6,600 nt of DNA from Prevotellaceae bacterium UBA6417 (GTDB lineage: Bacteria > Bacteroidota > Bacteroidia > Bacteroidales > Bacteroidaceae). The DNA lies in NCBI GenBank assembly GCA_002439755.1, contig DJPH01000056.1, positions 86,625 through 93,224 of the forward strand. The letters are read 5' to 3'. Both the position numbers and the translations under genes were made by a program. Shown here piece after piece: positions 1-6,358 of the stretch (position 1 is the stretch's first letter; every line of letters begins with the position of its first letter). The notes beneath the pieces are model-generated. The model did no database searches and was not told where the DNA came from. It saw only the letters and a program-made list of their open reading frames with translations.

Positions 1-50
1 TTGTAAGTGCATAAACACCGCGCGTGAAAAACAGACAGATAAACTGCTAG

Positions 51-80
51 TTGTGAATTGCTTTCAAATTATTATCTTTG
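51..80 (+). promoter_or_regulatory. Repeat-embedded Bacteroidetes promoter (second repeat)
   Basis: Inside the repeat, TTG at 51-53 is followed after 19 nt by TATCTTTG at 73-80. This fits the known Bacteroidetes primary sigma consensus, a -33 TTTG/TTG and a -7 TAnnTTTG separated by about 19-21 nt. A transcript would start near 84-87, about 10-13 nt before the spacer at 97. Per-repeat promoters are established for some II-C systems (Neisseria, Campylobacter), with their own -10 types. That this one is active is inferred. Confidence 0.7.
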
Positions 81-127
81 TAAGTGCATAAACACCGATT
101 GTATTGCAAAGTTAAATTTTATTTTTG

Positions 128-157
128 TTGTGAATTGCTTTCAAATTATTATCTTTG
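128..157 (+). promoter_or_regulatory. Repeat-embedded Bacteroidetes promoter (last repeat)
   Basis: This is the same arrangement as in the previous repeat: TTG at 128-130, a 19-nt gap, and TATCTTTG at 150-157. It differs in that no further repeat lies downstream, so any RNA started here (about 161-164) would run into the hairpin terminator at 248-276 rather than form a normal crRNA. Confidence 0.65.
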
Positions 158-160
158 TAA

Positions 161-276
161 GTGCATAAACACCTGAATCCATACATGATTCTCGTTTACA
201 GCAAATTACAAGCAACTTTAGAATCAGAAAAAGATGTTACACATTAAGGCCGCATCAATATCAGATGCGGCTTTTT
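161..276 (+). ncRNA. Predicted orphan RNA from the last CRISPR repeat to the terminator
   Basis: If the promoter in the last repeat is active, it would produce an RNA of about 115 nt. It would contain the repeat's 3' end, about 75 nt of unique sequence (174-247) and the terminator hairpin. No ORF of note lies in it, and it lacks the downstream repeat needed for tracrRNA pairing. It may simply be a by-product, or the end of longer pre-crRNA. This is inferred from promoter and terminator positions only. Confidence 0.35.
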
Positions 277-388
277 CATTTTGTAATCATTCCTATCGCT
301 TGAAATAACGAATCCCATTTTGCAATTTAATGTTATCATTTTGGACGTTTTTCTTTGCCGGCAAGTAATTGTTATTGGTCCTTCAGTA
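174..388. other. Non-coding spacer between array and cas2
   Basis: This AT-rich stretch of 215 nt separates the + strand array from the 3' end of the - strand cas operon. I find no credible coding region in it. Its one clear element is the hairpin terminator at 248-276. The part next to the last repeat (174-245) has no recognisable degenerate repeat. If spacers are added at the cas-proximal end, this segment would be the sequence flanking the integration site, but the sequence alone does not show which end is active. Confidence 0.6.
248..276 (+). terminator. Rho-independent terminator downstream of the CRISPR array
   Basis: A perfect 8-bp GC-rich stem, GCCGCATC (249-256) with GATGCGGC (264-271), encloses a 7-nt loop and is followed by TTTTT (272-276). 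The T-run is on the + strand, so it best ends transcripts coming from the array. In the opposite direction the hairpin is followed by CCTTAATG, a poor T-tract, so it is at most a weak terminator for the cas operon, which ends at 389. Confidence 0.85.
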
Positions 389-730
389 TTAAAACAGCTC
401 TAATTGGATGCCCGGCAAATTGGGCATCTTTGCCTTTTTCCCATGGAAAAGCTCAATGGCCCCAAACTGCTTGTCAGTAATACACAAAATGCCGACTTTC
501 CCATATTCGGGCAAAAAAGATTTTACACGTTTGATATGAACAGTGGCATTTTCGCTACTGGCACAATGACGGACATAGATGGAAAACTGAAACATGGAAA
601 AGCCGTCGCCTTGCAACAGCTTTCTAAAATTGGCGGCTTCTTTGCGATCCTTTTTCGTTTCAGTAGGCAAGTCAAAAAACACCAATATCCACATAACCCT
701 GTATTCGCTGAGCCGTGACAATTCTATCAT
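389..730 (-). CDS. cas2: CRISPR-associated protein Cas2 (type II-C)
   Basis: Cas2 is the small dimeric partner of Cas1 in the spacer-acquisition complex, where it bridges two Cas1 dimers and measures the prespacer. The chosen product is 113 aa and starts MIELSRLSEYRVMW. The ferredoxin-like first strand ends in the conserved acidic residue, ILVFFDLP with D20, and family blocks GDGFSMFQFSIYVRHC, KVGILCITDKQFG and the C-terminal LELF follow. An upstream in-frame start near 781 would add 17 residues, but these lie inside cas1 and do not look like family sequence. The ATG at 730-728 overlaps the cas1 stop by one base (TGATG), which points to translational coupling. No clear Shine-Dalgarno site is seen. 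It is the last gene of the operon, and its length is normal for the family. Confidence 0.96.
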   Translation of the reverse strand: MIELSRLSEYRVMWILVFFDLPTETKKDRKEAANFRKLLQGDGFSMFQFSIYVRHCASSENATVHIKRVKSFLPEYGKVGILCITDKQFGAIELFHGKKAKMPNLPGIQLELF

Positions 731-1668
731 CAGAACACTATTTCGGGATAAGTGATTCTGCGTATTTCTCCGGCAAAGCACTTATACAGCGAAGCCGTTG
801 TAATACCGGCGGCTATCATGAGTGGACTGCGTTGCCCCGAAATGAAGACATCAATAACGGGTATGGTCAGAAGCCGCCCTTTCAATTGCTTGGTCAGTTC
901 ATCATAATCGTTTGTTTCAGAAATGATATCAACAACCAGTTCGTCTACGTATGGGCGGTATGGTTCCATTATGTCATCGGCCAGACAATAGGCATTATAA
1001 CGGTTATGATGGTGTATGCCCAATGTGGGTAGCATGCCACTGGCAACCAGGGAACGTGCAACTACGGCTCGCAAAATAGCATAACCGTAGTTGAGCAGGC
1101 TGTTTGGAGCAAATCCTTCCCGGTCGCGTATAAAACCGGGATGCTTTCGGAACAGGTGCTTCCAATAGTAGGCTGCCGCGCGGGCTTCAAGGTTGTCGGG
1201 ATCACCACTGCGCACATCATCGGCCCATGCCTCCATACACCCAATGTCGTCATATCCGCAACGTTGCAATACGCGTGCCTGATTGCGGATTTTTTGGCGT
1301 ACGGTTTGCTGCCACAGCTGTTTTTTGAGTGGTAAAGAGGCATCCAGCTGCGTACGGAAACGTTCGTTTTGAGTGGTATTACCGCACAGCGGCAACAACA
1401 GACCTACCGGCAGGCTGTGATTGTCGCAGGTAATCAAGGCACAGTTATTGGCCAACAGGGCTTCCATTAATCCGTGGGTTAAGGTGATTTGACGATGATC
1501 CAGCACAACAACGCCGATGTCCTCGACCGGCCGTGTCACCTCCAATCGCCTTTTATCCTGTTCAGTGAACGTGTCATTGCGTTCTACTTCGGGCAGGCGA
1601 ATAACCATTTGCCCGTTCTTCAAGGACAAATATACCGGATTGCTAAAGCACAAGGTCTTCTTTATCAT
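730..1668 (-). CDS. cas1: CRISPR-associated endonuclease/integrase Cas1 (type II-C)
   Basis: Cas1 is the integrase that inserts new spacers at the array, acting with Cas2 and, in type II, usually with Cas9 and tracrRNA for PAM choice. The product is 312 aa from the ATG at 1668 (MIKKTLCFS). A GTG at 1671, directly after the cas9 stop TAA, could also serve and would add one Met; the ATG matches the usual family start. The metal-binding residues are all visible: the Glu of LEARAAAYYWK (E161), a His in GIHHHN (219-221) and the Asp of LADDIMEPYRP (about D232). Other family blocks are VVVLDHRQIT, LPLCGNTTQNERF and LNYGYAILRA. It lies 3 nt after cas9 and overlaps cas2 by 1 nt, so all three genes are probably on one mRNA. 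Base composition is near 50% GC by hand count, against about 40% in cas9. Confidence 0.97.
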   Translation of the reverse strand: MIKKTLCFSNPVYLSLKNGQMVIRLPEVERNDTFTEQDKRRLEVTRPVEDIGVVVLDHRQITLTHGLMEALLANNCALITCDNHSLPVGLLLPLCGNTTQNERFRTQLDASLPLKKQLWQQTVRQKIRNQARVLQRCGYDDIGCMEAWADDVRSGDPDNLEARAAAYYWKHLFRKHPGFIRDREGFAPNSLLNYGYAILRAVVARSLVASGMLPTLGIHHHNRYNAYCLADDIMEPYRPYVDELVVDIISETNDYDELTKQLKGRLLTIPVIDVFISGQRSPLMIAAGITTASLYKCFAGEIRRITYPEIVF

Positions 1669-1671
1669 CAC

Positions 1672-4600
1672 TTAACCCATCTTGATGATATTGCCCAAAC
1701 GGTCTACTTTCAGAGGTATGCAGATTTCCTTTATCATCTCTCCTGTAACAGCGCATTGCATTTTATTATGACTTCCGAATTCGACCTTATTGACAATCGG
1801 GCTTGCAACCGATTCTTTGACAAAATGGCTGTTGCTACGATCTGCAGACACCATTTTGTAGATTCGGTCTTTATCAAGAGAGGCCATATCAACGCCGTGT
1901 TCAAGCTCCGCCTTAGTGGGAACATAGACCAAGTCGTTGGGCGAAAGCACATATTTAGCATCCTTGCCACAGTCATTGGCAGGCACAGGGCTTAGCCCTT
2001 GTTTTAAACGATTCATTACAATGTTCATCGGGATAGTTGTGAAACTACGCTTACGAAGAATTTCACCCGTAGATTTATCAACAGTCTCATTTTCATAGAT
2101 GGCGAAAAACAAGTTCGTACCTTTGGCCGCTTCTACAAACTTTTTAGCTTTCTGCCCCTTTTCACCGATGGCATACTTGTCGGCCTTTTCATAGATTCTG
2201 ACCTTGTAAACGGGCTGATGGAACCGGCCATTGTTTAATGCCCTGATGTTCTTATTCATCTCGTCCAACCCATCGGAAGAGAAAGCCAGTTCGGGGTTTC
2301 CACCCATGTTTTCCAAATGGCGAAGCATGATTTTCTGAATGCCGGTATCGGTAATGCTTTCTTCTATCTTCTTTTTGTTGAAACTACTGTCAATCGGCTT
2401 GCGAGTAGCAAAGTAGCGGTCATTGGTTGTCTTGGTGAAATAGCGGACTTTTATTTTCTTAAAATCGACATCCTGCCAGACATCTTTTTCTGATTCAAAA
2501 TATTTCATCATCTGCTTCACATCATATCCCGAGGCCTGCAAGCTAAGAACCTTTTTCCTCAAATCCCTGTTCACAATAGCATAATCAGGCTTCAAAGCCT
2601 CCTTGAAAGAGACTTCCTTGGTGCGTTGCAGGTTTACTTCTCCATAAACAGTGTCTTTGTGCATCGGTTTGCGTATGGCCCAATTGTCTCCTTTTGTTTG
2701 CTTTTGCAGCTTTTTCTTGCCCTCTTCAAAATGCAGGGTTCTGTTTGAGCTCTTATTGATGATGCGCAGATTTTGCTTAAAGCTGACAACGATGTCTTGC
2801 AACGTTTCCTTTACGTCTTGCGTAAAAGTTTCCCATGGCTTCCTGATAATCCATTTATAGTTGCCTTTATCATCTGTATAGTTTTTGTTGCACAGTTTGT
2901 TGCGTAAATCCATCCGCCCGGCTTCAGATTCTTTCGCGGCAGAAGAATTATTCAGGTAATTTACAACGTTACGCGAAGCGCATGCAATGACAATGGCATC
3001 CATGGCATGATGACGATGGTCTATACGCTTTTTACTGAAACCACGTTGGTATTCAAACGGCATATCGGGAATGATATTGCCTGAAGTATTAATGGCCGTA
3101 TAGCTGTTGGTCTTGTCGATTTCATTCATTCTGATGAAACGTGGCAATATGATACCATTCCACACATCGTTGATTCCCCAATCTTTTTTCAGCCGGTCGG
3201 TAATGCCTCCTGTACAAGAGATTACATTTTTGGAAGTGGCATCTTTTTCACCTTCTTCACGGACGATATTCGACAGCAAGGCTTTAACTAATTTGCTGAT
3301 GTAACGGGAATCGTTCATCTGCCGTTCAATAAACTTTTCGGGAATATCGTCCATCAAAAGTTTTTCCTTTTTGACCCGGTTATAGGAATAATGCTCGTTT
3401 ACGAATTTCTCGTAAGCTTCTACGGAAAGTATTTCAACGGTTTTCCCCATAGACAACTGTACTTTTTCGCCTTGATGCTTTTTAATGAACTCGTGGCCCA
3501 ACAAGTTCGATTTTAATTTGTTTACTTCAGATTCACAGATAACCTTATTACTAAAAGAATCGTCGAAATAACGCGATTGCGGAATAATGTGCTCTATTTC
3601 ATAAGCCGAGGTAAACAGTTTGCTTAGCGAAATCATTTCGCCCGTATATGGTGAACGGTATTTTTGGTCCAACCACAAGCGATAACGGTTCACTTCGGAT
3701 GACGTAGGCCGTTTGGCATTATCTGTCTGGTTGAATTTTGCAAGAATTTCTGTGATGTCGTCAGGTACTTTCTCGCTGTTCAGGACGTTTTCTTCATAAA
3801 TACGAAACAGCTCTTGTTGACCGGGAGAATGCGGACGCACCCCTTCGACCTTCATTTCGGGATTAATCAGTTCCATCAGCATGGCCTTTGCTCGCAAGTT
3901 TGCCTTTTCGTTTTCCAAAATGCTTTCTGTCATTTTCTTCCGCTTGTCGGCCGGATTTTTCATTTCGCGTCCCAGCTCAACGTGTATTTCATCGATATGA
4001 CCGACCTGACGCCAAATATCACGCACGGTACGTAAGCACTCCAATACAACTTGTTCTACGATGGGATTTCTTAACGAGTGCTGACGAAAATCAGACAAGT
4101 ACTTGTCTATGTCATCCGGAGACTCCCAACGTGAAACGTCGGTTGCTTCTGAATGACGGTTGTAAACAATATAACATGCCAGCCAAACAGGAAGCCCCTG
4201 AAATTGGGAGACATCGGATAGCCCCGCAACTCCTTCATATGCTTGTTCGCAAAGTTGTTCATCATATTCACCATTGATGAGTTTTTCTATACGTTCGAGG
4301 GTATTCTTATCGATTTTCTCTTCTGACCAAAACCGACCTCTGCGCATTAGCGGCAACAGTCTTGAAATAGCTTTAGCCGAATAACTTCCGTAGTCCTTTT
4401 TAAAGGCTGTTGCTTTTTCAAAAGCTGCTACGAAATCAGCAGAATCGATAGAATTTTTCTCGGCAAATTTTTCCAATGCCTTTTTATATTGTTCTTTGTC
4501 TTCTACAGAATACAGGATATGCCAAAGCGACAATTCACGCTCCTTGGTCAAGAATATTTCGGGCAAGTTGCAGTCTAATATGCGTTTTAAAATTTCTCCA

Positions 4601-6141
4601 CGTGTTTCGTTGCAGGGATAAGTTTTGTCCTCTACATAATTCCAACGATAGTTCTTTTGTTCAGTTTTTGTCAGCTTGAAACCGGAATAATTCAAGAAAT
4701 CTTTCTGTCTGATACTGGTACGATCATTAAGCCATGAAAAAAGGGCAGCATACGATTCCTGATCGGGCAACAGTCGGGTGGTGACATCCTGCTCGTATGT
4801 ACCTTTACTGTAAATACGCAGATTTGACAAGAACTGCCACAAACGGAACTCCTGGTAAAGAGGATGCGACTTGGCTATGCATTTGTTATAAACAGTCTTT
4901 GTCTTGCCGGTTGTTTTGTCTACATAGCTGTGCCATTCATAAGGACAATTGCCAATAAGGGATTTCTTGCTTTTCAAAGGACGTTGGTAAAATATGATAT
5001 CGTCAATGAAAAGACCCGTAAAACCTTTATTGGAAATAATATCCCTATGCATCCTGTTGTGCGGATAAAGCTCTTCCAGACATGCTTGCAACAGGGCGGC
5101 ATCTTGCAATTCAGGCAGGAAACGACATTGCTTTTCCAATATTAGTTTCAATTCTGAACGATAGAATTTTCGTTCCACAACACGCACCAGTTTTCCTCTG
5201 ATTTTCTGTGTCGGATTCTGCAAAAATGAATCATAGATGTATGTACCAACAGTTTTCCGTGACTTTTCAATGTCATTTTCAGTCTTCTTCTTTATCAGTG
5301 TCCAATCATTTTCGCTCGGTGAGCGGAAAGAACGTTTGACGTTTCCATCTTTGTCTGTTTTAGGCGTTCCGTCATTGTTCAATTCAGTCGTAATGATAAA
5401 GTCTCTTTCTTTTCCCACCCAATCAAGGGGAATATTACTTTTGCGGTTGTATATCATACCATTATCGAGATGAACGCGATACCAGGTATACTTTCCGGAT
5501 TTTTCACCTGAATCTTCAACTCGTAACACCTTCAATGACATATATTCTTCCTGCTTGTTGGAGGCTTTTTCATCATCTTCTTCTCCGCGCAATTGGTAAT
5601 AACCACGTTTTTGATTGAAATTGAGTAAGATCCAAGCTAATTCAAATTTATTAATAGGATATGAAAGGGCTTTCTTACGCAAGTAATAGACAGTCCAATC
5701 GTATGGTATTTTCTTACCGCTTTCCATCAATGAAGGATGTTGAGAGCGGAATTCGTGCAACATTTCGTTAAACGATGCATCAAACAAGAAACGACCTTCG
5801 TCAGTCCAAGCCAATTTCACTTTTTCACTGATGAATTTGCCATAACGAGTCAAATTCCGAGAATAATGTTCTGGCAAGAAACCCATTATATCCAACACAC
5901 GATGCAGACGTTCACGTCTTAACAATGAACGTTCGTTCAATCTTCTGATTCCGCGCTGCTGTGTCCGTTCTGAAGCGCTGGACTTGGTAACACCCTTGTC
6001 AAAATCGCCCATTGTGGCTGCATCCATAGGTATGATACGGCTTCCGGCACACTTTATTCCACTATAACACATACCGTCATGACTGATTACAGCCCATCCG
6101 ATACTATTTGTACCTAAATCTAATCCAAGAATATTTTTCAT
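1672..6141 (-). CDS. cas9: CRISPR-associated endonuclease Cas9 (type II-C, large Bacteroidetes form)
   Basis: Cas9 is the effector nuclease that cuts both strands of DNA matching the crRNA, using the crRNA:tracrRNA duplex. The protein is 1489 aa. RuvC-I is at the N-terminus (GLDLGTNSIGWAV, D8), followed by the arginine-rich bridge helix (about 55-90) and an alpha-helical recognition lobe (about 90-700). RuvC-II is IHVELGREMK (E722), and HNH is centred on YEIEHIIPQSRYFDDSFSNK (H851, N865). RuvC-III is DHRHHAMDAIVIA (H1045, D1048). The rest, about 1100-1489, is the wedge and PAM-interacting region, ending in IPLKVDRLGNI. All catalytic residues are present and the frame is unbroken. It is longer than compact II-C enzymes (about 1000-1100 aa) but within the Bacteroidetes range; residues about 185-300 form a charged insert in the recognition lobe. 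The absence of csn2 and cas4 supports II-C. The start at MKNILGLD fits the family. No Shine-Dalgarno site is obvious. PAM cannot be read from the sequence. Confidence 0.98.
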   Translation of the reverse strand: MKNILGLDLGTNSIGWAVISHDGMCYSGIKCAGSRIIPMDAATMGDFDKGVTKSSASERTQQRGIRRLNERSLLRRERLHRVLDIMGFLPEHYSRNLTRYGKFISEKVKLAWTDEGRFLFDASFNEMLHEFRSQHPSLMESGKKIPYDWTVYYLRKKALSYPINKFELAWILLNFNQKRGYYQLRGEEDDEKASNKQEEYMSLKVLRVEDSGEKSGKYTWYRVHLDNGMIYNRKSNIPLDWVGKERDFIITTELNNDGTPKTDKDGNVKRSFRSPSENDWTLIKKKTENDIEKSRKTVGTYIYDSFLQNPTQKIRGKLVRVVERKFYRSELKLILEKQCRFLPELQDAALLQACLEELYPHNRMHRDIISNKGFTGLFIDDIIFYQRPLKSKKSLIGNCPYEWHSYVDKTTGKTKTVYNKCIAKSHPLYQEFRLWQFLSNLRIYSKGTYEQDVTTRLLPDQESYAALFSWLNDRTSIRQKDFLNYSGFKLTKTEQKNYRWNYVEDKTYPCNETRGEILKRILDCNLPEIFLTKERELSLWHILYSVEDKEQYKKALEKFAEKNSIDSADFVAAFEKATAFKKDYGSYSAKAISRLLPLMRRGRFWSEEKIDKNTLERIEKLINGEYDEQLCEQAYEGVAGLSDVSQFQGLPVWLACYIVYNRHSEATDVSRWESPDDIDKYLSDFRQHSLRNPIVEQVVLECLRTVRDIWRQVGHIDEIHVELGREMKNPADKRKKMTESILENEKANLRAKAMLMELINPEMKVEGVRPHSPGQQELFRIYEENVLNSEKVPDDITEILAKFNQTDNAKRPTSSEVNRYRLWLDQKYRSPYTGEMISLSKLFTSAYEIEHIIPQSRYFDDSFSNKVICESEVNKLKSNLLGHEFIKKHQGEKVQLSMGKTVEILSVEAYEKFVNEHYSYNRVKKEKLLMDDIPEKFIERQMNDSRYISKLVKALLSNIVREEGEKDATSKNVISCTGGITDRLKKDWGINDVWNGIILPRFIRMNEIDKTNSYTAINTSGNIIPDMPFEYQRGFSKKRIDHRHHAMDAIVIACASRNVVNYLNNSSAAKESEAGRMDLRNKLCNKNYTDDKGNYKWIIRKPWETFTQDVKETLQDIVVSFKQNLRIINKSSNRTLHFEEGKKKLQKQTKGDNWAIRKPMHKDTVYGEVNLQRTKEVSFKEALKPDYAIVNRDLRKKVLSLQASGYDVKQMMKYFESEKDVWQDVDFKKIKVRYFTKTTNDRYFATRKPIDSSFNKKKIEESITDTGIQKIMLRHLENMGGNPELAFSSDGLDEMNKNIRALNNGRFHQPVYKVRIYEKADKYAIGEKGQKAKKFVEAAKGTNLFFAIYENETVDKSTGEILRKRSFTTIPMNIVMNRLKQGLSPVPANDCGKDAKYVLSPNDLVYVPTKAELEHGVDMASLDKDRIYKMVSADRSNSHFVKESVASPIVNKVEFGSHNKMQCAVTGEMIKEICIPLKVDRLGNIIKMG

Positions 6142-6169
6142 AACAGTTAATTCTATGGGGTTTTCGATT

Positions 6170-6201
6170 CAAATTTATGCAATCTTTTTCTATTCGGCCA
6201 T
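6170..6201 (-). promoter_or_regulatory. Probable cas9-cas1-cas2 operon promoter
   Basis: Reading the - strand, TAAATTTG (6177-6170) fits the Bacteroidetes -7 element TAnnTTTG. About 20 nt upstream is only a weak -33 match, ATGG at 6201-6198. Transcription would start near 6163-6166, giving a 5' leader of roughly 22-25 nt before the cas9 ATG at 6141. The weak -33 suggests modest expression or dependence on another factor; this is inferred. Confidence 0.55.
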
Positions 6202-6217
6202 TTTTTTGCTTGAATAT

Positions 6218-6249
6218 TTTGCATATCGGAGAAAAAAATCCTACATTTG
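6218..6249 (+). promoter_or_regulatory. tracrRNA promoter (Bacteroidetes type)
   Basis: TTTG at 6218-6221, a 20-nt gap, and TACATTTG at 6242-6249 match the full -33/-7 consensus TTTG-N19-21-TAnnTTTG. The predicted start is about 6253, exactly where the anti-repeat begins. It fires away from the cas9 promoter, whose -33 region lies only about 17 nt to the left. Confidence 0.8.
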
Positions 6250-6252
6250 CAT

Positions 6253-6342
6253 CAATAATTTGAAAGCAATTCACAATAAGGATTATTCCGTTGTGAAAAC
6301 TCTTAGGTTCTAGTCTGTCGTCCTTTATCGGCAGACTTTTTT
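6253..6342 (+). ncRNA. tracrRNA
   Basis: The tracrRNA pairs with each crRNA repeat and anchors it in Cas9. Positions 6254-6276 are a perfect 23-nt complement of repeat positions 2-24. Next comes a short nexus-like hairpin, GGA (6280-6282) with TCC (6287-6289), within AATAAGGATTATTCCGTT, then a linker of about 20 nt, and finally a terminator hairpin at 6312-6337 followed by six Ts. The promoter in front places the 5' end at the start of the anti-repeat, giving an RNA of about 90 nt. The position directly upstream of cas9 and divergent from it, with no competing anti-repeat elsewhere in the window, supports the call. The exact ends are inferred. Confidence 0.93.
6312..6342 (+). terminator. tracrRNA rho-independent terminator
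   Basis: AGTCTGTCG (6312-6320) pairs with CGGCAGACT (6329-6337) as a 9-bp stem with one G-U pair and an 8-nt loop, followed by a run of six Ts (6337-6342). It is both the 3' hairpin of the tracrRNA and its transcription stop. Confidence 0.9.
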
Positions 6343-6358
6343 GTGTATTAAAAGGAGG

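Larger units (their letters stand above)
1..173 (+). CRISPR. Type II-C CRISPR array, cas-proximal end (47-nt repeats, 30-nt spacers)
   Basis: Two complete identical repeats lie at 50-96 and 127-173, and the last 19 nt of a third at 1-19. Each is 47 nt, begins GTTGTGAATTGC and ends CATAAACACC. The two spacers, 20-49 and 97-126, are both exactly 30 nt. This repeat length and the GTTGTG start are typical of Bacteroidetes type II-C arrays. The coding direction is + because repeat positions 2-24 are the exact complement of the tracrRNA anti-repeat at 6254-6276; the crRNA is therefore spacer followed by the GTTGTG half of the next repeat. The array runs off the left edge, so its full size is unknown. 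No further repeat is seen after 173. The last repeat is not degenerate. Neither spacer matches anything else in the window by eye. Confidence 0.98.

Noticed and set aside
174..245. Possible third spacer followed by a degenerate repeat
   Set aside because: No run resembling GTTGTGAATTGC or CATAAACACC occurs 30 nt after the last repeat; only short chance matches are present.
731..781. Longer Cas2 start adding 17 residues
   Set aside because: The added residues are encoded inside cas1 and do not resemble Cas2. The ATG at 730-728 gives the usual N-terminus and a TGATG overlap.
1489..1995. 168-codon open frame on the + strand across the cas1-cas9 junction
   Set aside because: It is antisense to two well-supported cas genes, and its sequence looks like no known family; it is a shadow of their codon pattern.
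2200..2260. Possible additional small gene (csn2 or cas4) or anti-CRISPR within the locus
   Set aside because: cas9, cas1 and cas2 are contiguous with gaps of at most 3 nt, and the flanks are array and tracrRNA, so no room exists for another operon gene in this window.
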